DNA of 64,000 bases from CADEDV01 sp964437415 (GCA_964437415.1 CAYTGN010000004.1:62001-126000); one strand, 5' to 3'. Counted from the stretch's first letter, positions 18,253 through 27,187 are shown. Program-made: numbers and translations. Notes: generated by a model not told the origin, from the sequence alone.

Positions 18253-18726
18253 TTGCAGCAAAGCCTGTAAGTCAAGCGGCTCTGTCATCATTTGCAAATT
18301 TCCCTGTGTATCAGTTGGCCATGCTTCTTTTGGCCTGTCCCAATACAGTTCAACGCCGTTGCCATCGGGATCATCTAAGTAAATCGCCTCCGAAACACCA
18401 TGATCGGATGCACCCGTCAGCGGATAGTTTGCCTCAACAAGTCTTTTCAATATAACTGCAAGGTCTTTTCTTGTCGGGTAAAGTATGGCTGTATGAAACA
18501 AACCGGCTGCCTGTTGCGGCGCCGGCCCTTTGCCCTTGCTGTACCAGGTGTTCAGCCCGATATGATGATGATAGCTCCCGGCAGAAATGAACACAGCGCT
18601 GTCACCATAAAACTGCTGCACTTCAAAACCTAGCAGGTCTCGATAAAACTGTAAGGCTCTTTCCAGGTCAGCCACTTTTAAATGCACATGGCCGATTCTT
18701 GCACCAGATGGAACTGTATAAGACAT
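18241..18726 (-). CDS. VOC family (glyoxalase / extradiol dioxygenase-like) protein
   Basis: 161 residues with the paired beta-alpha-beta folds of the vicinal-oxygen-chelate family: IGHVHLKVADLERALQFYRDLLGFEV (first metal-binding histidine), HTAILYPTRKDLAVIL, and the closing YLDDPDGNGVELYWDRP with a glutamate ligand. This resembles catechol-2,3-dioxygenase-like proteins of unknown substrate. The gene stands alone and is convergent with ispE, overlapping it by 12 bp. Confidence 0.85.
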   Translation of the reverse strand: MSYTVPSGARIGHVHLKVADLERALQFYRDLLGFEVQQFYGDSAVFISAGSYHHHIGLNTWYSKGKGPAPQQAAGLFHTAILYPTRKDLAVILKRLVEANYPLTGASDHGVSEAIYLDDPDGNGVELYWDRPKEAWPTDTQGNLQMMTEPLDLQALLQSAG

Positions 18727-18974
18727 AAACTGATTTTTTTAATTCGAAATGTAAAATAAAACAATCACCTGCCTGATCTATATGACCAATTTGACCTATT
18801 TGCCAATTTAGCGTACCTTGCATCAAATTTCGGATTATCCAACAGATTTCCTGCATATCATTCTTCCTGGAAAAAAACCTCGACCTGCTCAATCACCGAG
18901 GATGATCCCTGCTTGCCGGTTCTTTCGGACCGGTTGTTTCTCATTTCATTTTCCCATTTTTCAAATCACATCAT

Positions 18975-20216
18975 ATGCAATCCGTTATTGACATGTCAGC
19001 AAAAACACAATATTATTTAGAACTTGAAGAGAAATACGGGGCTCATAATTATCATCCTATTCCGGTGGTGCTGGAAAGAGGCCAGGGAGTTTTCCTGTGG
19101 GATGTGGAAGGCAAACGCTATTATGATTTTCTCAGTGGTTATTCTGCCGTGAACCAGGGGCATTGCCATTCAAAAATTGTTCAGGCCTTTATTGAACAAT
19201 CTCAAAAACTCACTTTAACCAGCCGTGCTTTCCACAGCGATATGCTGGGAGAATATGCAAAATTCATCACCGGTTTCTTTGGCTATGACAAAGTGCTGCC
19301 GATGAACACAGGAGTAGAAGCCGTAGAAACTGCTGTCAAACTTTGCCGCAAATGGGCCTATGAAGTGAAAGGTACAGCCAGTGAAAAGGCAGTGATACTT
19401 GTTTGTGAAGGCAATTTTCATGGCCGCACTTCCACGGTTATTTCTTTTAGCAGCGATCCATCAGCGAAAAGGAATTTCGGACCCTATATGCCCGGTTTTA
19501 AAGCCATTCCTTTTAACGATACAGTAGCGCTGGCAAAAGCCCTGGAAGATAAAAACGTAGCCGGTTTTCTTGTTGAGCCGATACAGGGTGAGGCCGGTGT
19601 GTTGGTTCCCGATGAAGGCTATCTTGCCAAAGCGAAACAACTTTGTGAAGCAGCCAATGTTTTGTTTATCGCAGATGAAATACAAACCGGTTTGGCAAGG
19701 ACAGGAAAAATGCTGGCCTGTGATCATGAAAACGTAAGACCGGATATCCTCATTCTGGGAAAAGCATTAAGTGGCGGCATTATTCCGGTCAGCGCTGTGC
19801 TGGCCGATGATGCCATTATGCTGACCATAAAACCCGGAGAACACGGCTCCACATACGGAGGTAACCCGCTGGCTTGCAAAGTGGCCATGACCTCATTACA
19901 GGTTCTAAAAGATGAACGAATGGCAGAAAATGCTGCCGCAATGGGTGATTTATTGCGTAATGAACTGGAGGCCATCCGGTCAAAATATATTTCTGTGGTA
20001 CGAGGTAAAGGTTTGCTGAATGCTATCGTCATTGAGCATCCGCATAAAGAAGCAGCATGGGAACTTTGCCTTGCTTTAAAAGAGAATGGCCTGCTGGCAA
20101 AACCAACACATGGTGATAAGATCAGGTTTGCACCGCCCCTTATCATCACCAAAGAGCAGGTAATAGAGTGTGTGGGAATCATTCAAAAAAGCCTGACAGT
20201 GCTGGAGGGCCTTTAA
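18975..20216 (+). CDS. rocD: Ornithine aminotransferase
   Basis: 413 residues, a class-III PLP aminotransferase. YEVKGTASEKAVILVCEGNFHGRT, FLVEPIQGEAGV, FIADEIQTGLARTGK and the PLP-lysine region ILGKALSGGIIPVSAV agree with ornithine-oxo-acid transaminase, as does the N-terminal HNYHPIPVVLERG. It turns ornithine and 2-oxoglutarate into glutamate semialdehyde and glutamate, joining arginine and proline metabolism. The start is at 18975; an in-frame ATG six codons later is possible. The 248 bp upstream hold no gene and only weak promoter-like motifs. Confidence 0.94.
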   Translation: MQSVIDMSAKTQYYLELEEKYGAHNYHPIPVVLERGQGVFLWDVEGKRYYDFLSGYSAVNQGHCHSKIVQAFIEQSQKLTLTSRAFHSDMLGEYAKFITGFFGYDKVLPMNTGVEAVETAVKLCRKWAYEVKGTASEKAVILVCEGNFHGRTSTVISFSSDPSAKRNFGPYMPGFKAIPFNDTVALAKALEDKNVAGFLVEPIQGEAGVLVPDEGYLAKAKQLCEAANVLFIADEIQTGLARTGKMLACDHENVRPDILILGKALSGGIIPVSAVLADDAIMLTIKPGEHGSTYGGNPLACKVAMTSLQVLKDERMAENAAAMGDLLRNELEAIRSKYISVVRGKGLLNAIVIEHPHKEAAWELCLALKENGLLAKPTHGDKIRFAPPLIITKEQVIECVGIIQKSLTVLEGL

Positions 20217-20218
20217 TT

Positions 20219-20614
20219 TCAGCGTTTGCTTTCTTTCATCTTCATATCGGGGAAAAAAGCGGCAAACAACATAAGGATTGCAGCAGCTAACAGTAAGAAA
20301 AGTCCCTCTTTTTTAACCGGGCATTCACCGCCATGGCAGGCCGTGAGAAGAAAAAAATTACGTATCGTCCAACCAATGTTAAGAGCCACTACCAGCAGGT
20401 TGGCCCTTTTGGCCCACACTCTTGGCACCAAGTGAAAGAAAAGAAAGAAAACTGAGAGCAGCAGGTTAAAATAACCCGGCTTACCATAATTGGTTCCGGC
20501 GGCATCCACACCAGTGATGGTAAGAGATTTTGATTCTATCACTACCCAGGGCAAAAAACAAGCAATAACGATGAGAGCAACAGCCAGCAAACCAATCCAT
20601 TTCATGTAACGCAT
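20219..20614 (-). CDS. Small integral membrane protein
   Basis: 131 residues with four predicted helices (around 4-20, 45-60, 68-90 and 107-123) separated by short polar loops, one of which has a Cys pair (LTACHGGECPVK). The start is the ATG at 20614 (MRYMKWIGLLAV). It is convergent with rocD, and the stop codons are 2 bp apart. No family is recognised. Confidence 0.65.
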   Translation of the reverse strand: MRYMKWIGLLAVALIVIACFLPWVVIESKSLTITGVDAAGTNYGKPGYFNLLLSVFFLFFHLVPRVWAKRANLLVVALNIGWTIRNFFLLTACHGGECPVKKEGLFLLLAAAILMLFAAFFPDMKMKESKR

Positions 20615-20780
20615 AGCAAAAAATTGGGACTGCAAGATAGCCAATTCCCATGCTGCGAAAAAAGTTGCTTAAAAAGAGTGCTTTGGAAAAAGTCAGCAAA
20701 GCAACCCTGCAAGTTAATTGGTATACTACTATCCACCTGCAATACCGCTTTGCGGAAAAAATAAGCCCGCTGCTTTACTA

Positions 20781-21470
20781 TTATAATCTCAAACCTAAAG
20801 TGATACTGAACACACGATGCTTGTTCCGGTCATCAGCAGAGCTGTTGCTGCCTGACTGCAATTTGGCAAGACCCAGCCCATAATTGACAGCGATCTGAGC
20901 CGATTTTGTTTCAATTCCCGCTGTACCGTTCAGACCATAATCAAACCGCTTCATGATGCCATAACCAGCCCCTTCTTCATAATCCAGCGTAGAGGGATCA
21001 TCATTGGACCAGCGGATGTTTTCTTCACTGTTAAATGCAATTCCCGCAAAACGTCCTTCCGTTTTGTTTTTACCCGCTATACCAATCGCCATATAAGGAC
21101 CGGCGCCGGCAAAGAATTTAACGGGGCCTGTTGGCGTTTTAAAAACAAAATTGGCAGGCACTTCAATATAAAAAGGATTACTTGTGGCCCTGAAGTATGT
21201 GTTATCTGATGTATTTCCAGACTGTGTTTTGCTGCCTTTGCCGGTGAAGAGAAATCCGGGTTGAAAATAAAGGAATGAAGCTATTTTTATATCTCCGATA
21301 ATTCCTGCCTGGAAACTGGTCAGTGTCTTTGCATCATCAATATCCCCATCATTGGTAATGGTAACATTCGCCAGGTTAAGTCCTCCCCTGAAAAAAGCAG
21401 AAGAGTTTTGTGCATTCACTGAAACAATAACAAACATGGCTGCAGGAAGCAGCAATAATTTTGTTTTCAT
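20781..21470 (-). CDS. Outer-membrane beta-barrel (PorT-like) protein
   Basis: 229 residues. A signal peptide (MKTKLLLLPAAMFVIVSVNAQ) is followed by alternating beta strands ending in HRVFSITLGLRL, the pattern of the Bacteroidetes PorT/OmpW-like eight-stranded barrels (FRGGLNLANVT, GAGPYMAIGIAG). The start is set at 21470, where the signal peptide begins, not at the upstream in-frame codon. The role is unknown; it stands alone. Confidence 0.8.
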   Translation of the reverse strand: MKTKLLLLPAAMFVIVSVNAQNSSAFFRGGLNLANVTITNDGDIDDAKTLTSFQAGIIGDIKIASFLYFQPGFLFTGKGSKTQSGNTSDNTYFRATSNPFYIEVPANFVFKTPTGPVKFFAGAGPYMAIGIAGKNKTEGRFAGIAFNSEENIRWSNDDPSTLDYEEGAGYGIMKRFDYGLNGTAGIETKSAQIAVNYGLGLAKLQSGSNSSADDRNKHRVFSITLGLRL

Positions 21471-21639
21471 AAAGAATAGTTTGGTACCGGTTTTGCAAAA
21501 GTCTTGCCAGAAATGATCAGCAGCTTTTACAAGCACTGCAATTTTTTTTGTATCAACACTTTAGTGCTGAAACTGATACCCTGCAGCAATGATCTGATTG
21601 ACTTCTAATTATTTCCCGGGATTGCTGCTTTGATGAGGC

Positions 21640-21647
21640 TAACTTTG
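21640..21647 (+). promoter_or_regulatory. -7 promoter element for the GT81-like/HAD gene
   Basis: TAACTTTG, an exact TAnnTTTG match, lies 27 bases before the ATG at 21675 and after the earlier in-frame TTG and ATG at 21630-21635, which it therefore rules out as starts. No clear -33 element is seen. Confidence 0.5.
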
Positions 21648-21674
21648 TATTCTTCACTCTTTAAATCGCCGGAA

Positions 21675-23051
21675 ATGATCACTGTTATTATCCCTGCATT
21701 GAACGAGGCGGAAACCATTGATAAAGTGGTTGCATTTGCAAAGGCAGGATCCAATGTCAGCGAAGTGATCGTGGTAGATGATAAATCATTTGACGATACC
21801 GTTGTTATTTCAAAAAATGCAGGCGCCAAATTAATTACCAGCACCAAATTAGGTAAAGGTGCTTCCATGAAAGACGGACTTCTTTGCGCCTCAAATGAAA
21901 TTGTTGTATTCTTAGATGCAGACATTGACCCTTATCCCGCCGAAACCGTTGAAAAACTTACGATACCACTGCTGAAAAATGAGGCAGATTTTGTAAAAGC
22001 CTGTTTCAGCCGCAATGCAGGAAGAGTGACTGAACTGGTGGCCAAACCCCTGCTCAATATTCTTTTTCCTGACCTCACTCATTTCTCACAGCCGCTAAGC
22101 GGCATGATAGCCGGAAGAAAGAGTATGCTGCAGCAGGTTGAATTCAGGGATGATTATGGAGTGGACATCGGGATACTGATTGACATGCACCTGCTGAATG
22201 CAAGGATCAAAGAAGTGAATATCGGCTATATTGAAAACAGGAGCAAACCCTGGCAGGCGCTGAGCAAAATGAGCAAGGAAGTGTCGCAAACGATCATCGC
22301 AAAAGCTTTTCAGCATAACAGACCGAATGCAACATTGGAGGATTTGCAGTCTTTTTCGGAAATAAGAGACCAGATGGAATTTGCCATCAAAGAAGGACTC
22401 AGAAACCTGGGCAAGATCGCTTTTTTTGATATGGACAATACCCTGCTCCGCGGCCGTTTCATTGATACTTGTGCAAAATTCTATGGATTTGACAAACAAC
22501 TGCTGCAAATCAGGAGCACGGAAAATGACCCTGTTATTATCACCAAAAATATTGCCCGGCTGATGAAAGGTCTCAATATTTCGCAGGTGCTGGCAGTTGC
22601 TGATTCCATTCCGTTGGTGCATGATGCAGCGGAAGTGATTGCAGAGCTGAAAAAGAAAGGATATGTTGTTGGTATCATCAGCGACAGTTATAATGTGGTG
22701 ACCAACCATATCAAAACAAAGACCGGCGCAGATTTTTCGCTGGGCAACGAGCTGGAGTTTTCCAAAAGCTTAGCTACCGGTGAAGTGAAACTCCCCTCCT
22801 TCTTTTTTAACCATCCCGGCTCCATCTGCAAACACACGATGTGCAAGACAAATGCGGTTCAGGATATCCTGGCCCAATATAAAATTGACATTGCAAATGC
22901 CATTGCAATCGGCGACAGCGAAAATGATCTTTGCATGGTGAAGAATGTTGGTGTAGGAGTGGCCTTTTGTTCATCCAATGAACTGCTCAATTTTGTAGCG
23001 GATAAAAAAATCAGTGCCCCATCATTCAAAGCCATTCTCGAATTTGCCTGA
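21675..23051 (+). CDS. Two-domain protein: GT81-like glycosyltransferase fused to HAD phosphatase
   Basis: 458 residues. The N-terminal half (about 1-235) is a GT-A glycosyltransferase: ITVIIPALNEAETI, VVDDKSFDDT and the metal motif VFLDADIDP, then GRVTELVAKPLLNILFP, FSQPLSGMIAGRK and DYGVDIGILID, which closely follow glucosyl-3-phosphoglycerate synthase (GT81). The C-terminal half (about 250-458) is a HAD-IB phosphatase: FFDMDNTLL (nucleophile Asp), GIISDSYN, and AIGDSENDLCMV. A sugar-phosphoglycerate made by the first half could be dephosphorylated by the second, giving glucosyl- or mannosylglycerate; bifunctional enzymes of that design (MgsD) are known. Substrate identity is inferred. It is convergent with the threonine dehydrogenase gene. 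Confidence 0.72.
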   Translation: MITVIIPALNEAETIDKVVAFAKAGSNVSEVIVVDDKSFDDTVVISKNAGAKLITSTKLGKGASMKDGLLCASNEIVVFLDADIDPYPAETVEKLTIPLLKNEADFVKACFSRNAGRVTELVAKPLLNILFPDLTHFSQPLSGMIAGRKSMLQQVEFRDDYGVDIGILIDMHLLNARIKEVNIGYIENRSKPWQALSKMSKEVSQTIIAKAFQHNRPNATLEDLQSFSEIRDQMEFAIKEGLRNLGKIAFFDMDNTLLRGRFIDTCAKFYGFDKQLLQIRSTENDPVIITKNIARLMKGLNISQVLAVADSIPLVHDAAEVIAELKKKGYVVGIISDSYNVVTNHIKTKTGADFSLGNELEFSKSLATGEVKLPSFFFNHPGSICKHTMCKTNAVQDILAQYKIDIANAIAIGDSENDLCMVKNVGVGVAFCSSNELLNFVADKKISAPSFKAILEFA

Positions 23052-23068
23052 ACAACCTTTCAATAATA

Positions 23069-24010
23069 TCAGGCAAGATTGTCCAGCATATCCTTTGTCA
23101 TAGCCGGCAAACCGAATTCTTCTTTCCAGCCCCAGTCTTTTCTCGCCACATTGTCATCAATGCTTTGCGGCCAGCTATCGGCAATGGCCTGGCGGTAATC
23201 CGGCTCATAGGATATCTTAAAATCCGGAATATGCTTTTTTATCTCCACTGCAATTTCCTTTGGTGAAAAACTCATACCGGATATATTATAAGAAGTCCGG
23301 ATGGAAATTTTATCCATGGGAGCTTCCATCAGTTCTATTGTTGCCCGGATGGCATCGGGCATATACATCATGGGCAGGAAAGTATCCTCTTTGAGAAAAC
23401 AGGTATATTTTTTTTCTTCTAAAGCTTCATGAAATATCTCAACGGCATAATCTGTGGTGCCGCCACCCGGCGCAGATTTATAGCTGATAAGTCCGGGATA
23501 GCGGAGACTTCTCACATCTACACCAAACCGCTGAAAGAAATAATTGCACCAAAACTCGCCGGCATATTTGCTGATACCATACACCGTTGTTGGTTCAATG
23601 ATAGTTTGCTGCGGGCAGTTTTGTTTGGGGGATGTAGGCCCGAACACAGCAATGGAAGAAGGCCAGTACACTTTATGCAGTTTTTCTTCCCTTGCAATGT
23701 CCAGTACATTGAGCAGACCCTGCATATTCAGGCTCCAGGCCAAACCAGGATTTTTTTCCCCGGTGGCGGAAAGAATAGCAGCCAGTAAATAGATCTGTGT
23801 GATGCCCTGCCGTATCACCTGCACATGCAGCATTTCTTTGTTCATCACATCCATGCTCACATAAGGGCCGGTTCCTTCCAGCAAAGGATTTTGCTCCCGC
23901 AGATCGGAAGCAATAACATTTGCATTTCCGTATATCTTTCTTAATGCCAGTGTCAATTCCACTCCTATCTGGCCGCTGGCGCCAATGACAAGTATTTTTT
24001 CTTTTTGCAT
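23069..24010 (-). CDS. NAD-dependent epimerase/dehydratase family, likely L-threonine 3-dehydrogenase (SDR type)
   Basis: 313 residues, an extended SDR. The Rossmann motif GASGQIG is at about 10-16, the YGISK catalytic motif is in the middle, and LLAAILSATGEKNPGLAW together with GGGTTDYAVEIFHEAL and MMYMPDAIRATIELM match the SDR-type L-threonine dehydrogenases of Bacteroidetes and archaea. It would oxidise threonine to 2-amino-3-ketobutyrate. It lies 9 bp downstream of kdsB in the same direction and is probably co-transcribed. Another UDP-sugar epimerase activity cannot be excluded. Confidence 0.85.
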   Translation of the reverse strand: MQKEKILVIGASGQIGVELTLALRKIYGNANVIASDLREQNPLLEGTGPYVSMDVMNKEMLHVQVIRQGITQIYLLAAILSATGEKNPGLAWSLNMQGLLNVLDIAREEKLHKVYWPSSIAVFGPTSPKQNCPQQTIIEPTTVYGISKYAGEFWCNYFFQRFGVDVRSLRYPGLISYKSAPGGGTTDYAVEIFHEALEEKKYTCFLKEDTFLPMMYMPDAIRATIELMEAPMDKISIRTSYNISGMSFSPKEIAVEIKKHIPDFKISYEPDYRQAIADSWPQSIDDNVARKDWGWKEEFGLPAMTKDMLDNLA

Positions 24011-24019
24011 AGCGGCAAA

Positions 24020-24763
24020 TTATTTCAATCCTTTTAATTCTAAAATTTTTTCAATATCCCCCGGGCTGTCAATGCAATGGCTTTCAAAATTTGTCAGCAC
24101 ACATTTAATTTTATACCCATTCTCTAACCAGCGAAGCTGTTCTAACGATTCTGCCTTTTCCAATGAGGATACAGGCAGTTGGGTGATCTTTTCTAAGATA
24201 TCAGAACGGTAAGCATACATTCCCACATGACGAAAGTAGGAATGATGATTCTGCCAGTCTTTCTCTTCTGCCCCCCGGATGCAAGGGACAGCCATGCGGC
24301 TAAAGTAAAGGGCTTCGCTATTATTATTGATCACAGCCTTCACCACGTTCTTATCAAATAAAACATCTGCACTATCAATAACAGACACCTGTGTTGCTAT
24401 CTCTGCAGACCCGTCTGCAAGTGTTGCCGCCAATTCATCAATCTGCAAAGGGTCAATAAAAGGTTCATCACCCTGTATGTTTATAATATATTGAGAGCTG
24501 AGCCCAACCAATTGCATAGCCTCCCTGCAACGGTCGGTGCCGCTTGGATGATCTGCGGAAGTCATGACAGCTTTACCGTCAAAAGAAAGTACATGATCGA
24601 ATATCCTTGCATCATCGGTCGCCACGACAACATTATTTATCAGTTTGCTTTGGGAAACCTGTTCATACACCCTTCTTATCATTGTTTTCCCAGCTATCTC
24701 TGCCAATGGCTTGCCGGGGAAACGGGTGGATGCATACCTGGAGGGAATTATACCTGCGATCAT
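24020..24763 (-). CDS. kdsB: 3-deoxy-manno-octulosonate cytidylyltransferase
   Basis: 247 residues. IIPSRYASTRFPGKPLAEI at the N-terminus, VVVATDDARI, and INIQGDEPFIDP are the standard KdsB motifs. It activates Kdo as CMP-Kdo for lipopolysaccharide inner-core assembly. kdsB is divergent from the HAD/kdsD/kdsA unit across 81 bp, so the Kdo genes form a divergent cluster (the Kdo-8-P phosphatase kdsC and the transferase waaA are not in this window). Confidence 0.96.
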   Translation of the reverse strand: MIAGIIPSRYASTRFPGKPLAEIAGKTMIRRVYEQVSQSKLINNVVVATDDARIFDHVLSFDGKAVMTSADHPSGTDRCREAMQLVGLSSQYIINIQGDEPFIDPLQIDELAATLADGSAEIATQVSVIDSADVLFDKNVVKAVINNNSEALYFSRMAVPCIRGAEEKDWQNHHSYFRHVGMYAYRSDILEKITQLPVSSLEKAESLEQLRWLENGYKIKCVLTNFESHCIDSPGDIEKILELKGLK

Positions 24764-24777
24764 ACTTTTTTTCTTTA

Positions 24778-24785
24778 CAAATGTA
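24778..24785 (-). promoter_or_regulatory. -7 promoter element for kdsB
   Basis: On the minus strand TACATTTG matches TAnnTTTG exactly, 14 bases before the kdsB ATG. No good -33 element is visible. Confidence 0.45.
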
Positions 24786-24832
24786 TCAGTTTCACAGCAG
24801 CTCCTTTAACTAATACATGAAACAAAATACGA

Positions 24833-24840
24833 TATATTTG
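24833..24840 (+). promoter_or_regulatory. -7 promoter element directly before the HAD gene
   Basis: TATATTTG, an exact TAnnTTTG match, ends only 4 bases before the ATG at 24845. With a start of transcription about 5-8 bases after this element, the mRNA would begin at or just inside the start codon (leaderless). Confidence 0.55.
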
Positions 24841-24844
24841 CAGC

Positions 24845-25177
24845 ATGGACGTATTTGTAGATATTGACAATACCATTTGCTACACCAATGGCATGGACTA
24901 CCCCAATGCACAGCCCATCACAAAGAATATTGAAAAAGTGAACCAGCTTTATGACGAAGGCCATCGCATCACCTACTGGACAGCCAGGGGAATGAAGACT
25001 GGCATCAACTGGCGGCCGCTGACGGAAGCGCAGCTTAAAGAATGGGGAGCCAGATATCATGAACTGCGTCTTGACAAACCACCCTACGACATCTTCATTG
25101 ACGACAAAACAATTCATACTTACGACTGGGAGGAAGGACAATGGATAGAAAAATTCAGCGAGCCAAGGAAATCTTAG
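24845..25177 (+). CDS. Small HAD-like hydrolase domain protein
   Basis: 110 residues. HAD motif I lies at the very N-terminus (VFVDIDNTIC), a motif II-like threonine is in RITYWTARG, and the DIFIDDKT stretch near residue 88-95 supplies the acidic motif. The usual cap domain is absent, so this is a minimal HAD, like the small phosphatases found in capsule and LPS loci. Its end overlaps kdsD by 37 bp, so it belongs to the kdsD-kdsA operon; it is too short to be a normal KdsC (about 170 residues). Whether it can dephosphorylate Kdo-8-P is an open question. The start is fixed by motif I. Confidence 0.75.
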   Translation: MDVFVDIDNTICYTNGMDYPNAQPITKNIEKVNQLYDEGHRITYWTARGMKTGINWRPLTEAQLKEWGARYHELRLDKPPYDIFIDDKTIHTYDWEEGQWIEKFSEPRKS

Positions 25178-25734
25178 AAACAGAAAGCGCCGCCATACGA
25201 AACATCCCGCTTGATGATAACCTTTTAAAAGCAGTGGATGTCATCAGCCGCTGCAAGGGAAAAGTTGTTACCAGTGGCATGGGCAAAGCCGGTATCATTG
25301 CCAGAAAAGTCAGCAGCACTTTTTCTTCCACAGGCACTCCCTCTCTTTTTCTGCACCCGGGTGAAGCGCAGCACGGTGATCTTGGTATGCTGGGCGAAAA
25401 TGATGTGTTGCTTGTGTTTTCCCATTCCGGCAAAACCAAAGAGATACTTGAGATGATCATGCTTTCAACACAGTTGTTTAAAGATAAACTTACCGTGATA
25501 GCGGTCACCTCACATCCAGATGCGCCAATCCGTAATATATCAGACATCGTTTTAGATATCGGTGATGTGCAGGAAGTTTGCCCGCTCGGGATGGCTCCCA
25601 CTACATCTACTACCACTATGCTGGCTCTTGGCGATGTGTTGTGTGTGCTGGTGATGGAAGAGATCAATTTTACGAAAGAAGAATTTTACAAACGTCATCA
25701 CGGGGGATACCTCGGGTCAACAAATAATAAATGA
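25141..25734 (+). CDS. kdsD: D-arabinose-5-phosphate isomerase (SIS domain only)
   Basis: 197 residues: a single SIS domain with VVTSGMGKAGIIARKVSSTFSSTGTPSLF (phosphosugar binding), HPGEAQHGDLGML, FSHSGKT and the C-terminal RHHGGYLG. The tandem CBS domains of E. coli KdsD are absent. It converts ribulose-5-phosphate to arabinose-5-phosphate, the first step of Kdo synthesis. It overlaps the HAD gene upstream (37 bp) and kdsA downstream (ATGA, 4 bp), so translation is coupled. Confidence 0.93.
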   Translation: MDRKIQRAKEILETESAAIRNIPLDDNLLKAVDVISRCKGKVVTSGMGKAGIIARKVSSTFSSTGTPSLFLHPGEAQHGDLGMLGENDVLLVFSHSGKTKEILEMIMLSTQLFKDKLTVIAVTSHPDAPIRNISDIVLDIGDVQEVCPLGMAPTTSTTTMLALGDVLCVLVMEEINFTKEEFYKRHHGGYLGSTNNK

Positions 25735-26507
25735 AACCGCCACTTTTACTCATTGCCGGGCCTTGTGTGATCGAGAACAGGGAAACTCCTTTTGAAGTAG
25801 CTGAAAAAGTGCTTGAAATTACCAGCAGGTTTAATATTCAATATGTTTTTAAAAGCTCTTTTAAAAAGGCTAACCGGACGAATCTGTCGTCTTTCACCGG
25901 GATTGATTTTGGAGAAGCCCTGGAAATATTGGGACAGGTCAAAAAGCAATTTAATGTGCCTGTTCTAACTGATGTACATGAATCAAACGAAGTGAATGAA
26001 GTAGCCGCTGTTGTTGATTACCTGCAGATACCAGCTTTTCTTTGCCGGCAAACAGACCTGTTGCTGGCCTGTGGCAAAACCGGGAAATGGGTAAATATTA
26101 AAAAAGGTCAGTTCTCTTCTCCTGAAAGTATGAAGTTTGCGGTGGATAAAGTTCGTTCTACCGGCAACAATAATATCATGCTAACGGAAAGAGGAACCAC
26201 TTTCGGCTACCAGGACCTGGTGATTGATTTTCGCAGCATTCCTGTGATGCAGGCATTGGGTGTGCCGGTGATTCTTGATGCCACCCACTCCCTTCAGCAA
26301 CCTAATCAAAGTTCAGGAGTAACAGGCGGCCTGCCGCAAATGATAGACACTGTATGCAAAGCAGGAATCGCCGCCGGGGTTGACGGCTTGTTTATTGAAA
26401 CACATCCGCAACCTGAAATAGCGTTGAGCGACGGGAAAAATATGCTTCAGTTGGATAAGCTGGAACCGCTTCTTGAAAAATGTATGAGAATAAGAGAAGT
26501 GATCTGA
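25731..26507 (+). CDS. kdsA: 3-deoxy-8-phosphooctulonate synthase
   Basis: 258 residues. LLLIAGPCVIENRE at the N-terminus, DVHESNEVNEVA, IPAFLCRQTDLLLACGKTG, VNIKKGQFSSP, and TERGTTFGYQDLVIDFRSIP are KdsA signatures. It condenses arabinose-5-phosphate with phosphoenolpyruvate to Kdo-8-phosphate. The presence of a cysteine in GPCV suggests a metal-dependent form. Last gene of the operon, starting inside the kdsD stop codon. Confidence 0.96.
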   Translation: MKPPLLLIAGPCVIENRETPFEVAEKVLEITSRFNIQYVFKSSFKKANRTNLSSFTGIDFGEALEILGQVKKQFNVPVLTDVHESNEVNEVAAVVDYLQIPAFLCRQTDLLLACGKTGKWVNIKKGQFSSPESMKFAVDKVRSTGNNNIMLTERGTTFGYQDLVIDFRSIPVMQALGVPVILDATHSLQQPNQSSGVTGGLPQMIDTVCKAGIAAGVDGLFIETHPQPEIALSDGKNMLQLDKLEPLLEKCMRIREVI

Positions 26508-26536
26508 CTTCGGAGAATTCCCTCTTTTTTAAACCC

Positions 26537-27187
26537 TTATTGCAGATCCACCACTTCCACACCCGGATATTTTGTTTTGTCAAAAACGAACTGGTTGTCC
26601 GCAATCGGCGTGGTAGTGTTCATGGTGCTGATCGTATAAACATAGCGGCTACCTGTATTTTCCAGCACCCTTGTGCTATAAATGGTTTTGGCAACCTTGT
26701 CAACCAACACATATACTTTGTGAAAGGGCTTGCTTTTGTCGGTGGGGGTCATTTCAATTTCCTGAAGGGTTTTGCCACCCTCTTTTTTCTCGCCATTCAT
26801 TTTATAGAGGAAATCACTATCGTAAAAATTGGTAAATAGCTTTTGAGGGGTGATTCCGTTGCCAGATGCATCGAGGGTATTAATCGTTACTTCTTTGGCT
26901 GATGAATCATAGTTCCAAATCGTTTTGCCATCGCAGAATATCTCCTGCCCGCTGAAATTGACCTTGTATTTGGTTCCTTTCATTATTAAAGAACCCCTTT
27001 TGGTAGAAAGAACTTTGCCAACACTATTCTCCACCTTATATATAAATGTTGCTTTTACCGTCTTGAAAGTCTTGAACTTAGCGCTTACCGCATCCAGCAC
27101 TTTTTTAGCTTCAGGGTCATTACCCTGTGCTATTGCCATGGCCGAAAGCAGTAAACCCGTCATAAACATGTACAATTTCTTCATCAT
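26537..27187 (-). CDS. lolA: Outer-membrane lipoprotein carrier protein LolA-like
   Basis: 216 residues. A signal peptide (MMKKLYMFMTGLLLSAMAIAQ) is followed by the LolA half-barrel: LDAVSAKFKTFKTVKATFIYKVE, GSLIMKGTKYKVNFSGQEIFCDGKTIWNYD, and a closing DNQFVFDKTKYPGVEVVDL. LolA carries lipoproteins across the periplasm to the outer membrane. The start lies at the double ATG (27187/27184), after a promoter element 26 bases upstream. It follows ftsK in the same direction with a gap of 104 bp. Confidence 0.9.
   Translation of the reverse strand: MMKKLYMFMTGLLLSAMAIAQGNDPEAKKVLDAVSAKFKTFKTVKATFIYKVENSVGKVLSTKRGSLIMKGTKYKVNFSGQEIFCDGKTIWNYDSSAKEVTINTLDASGNGITPQKLFTNFYDSDFLYKMNGEKKEGGKTLQEIEMTPTDKSKPFHKVYVLVDKVAKTIYSTRVLENTGSRYVYTISTMNTTTPIADNQFVFDKTKYPGVEVVDLQ

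Noticed and set aside
18727..18974. Promoter with TAnnTTTG before rocD
   Set aside because: Only TACCTTGC-like near matches were found, with two mismatches to the consensus.
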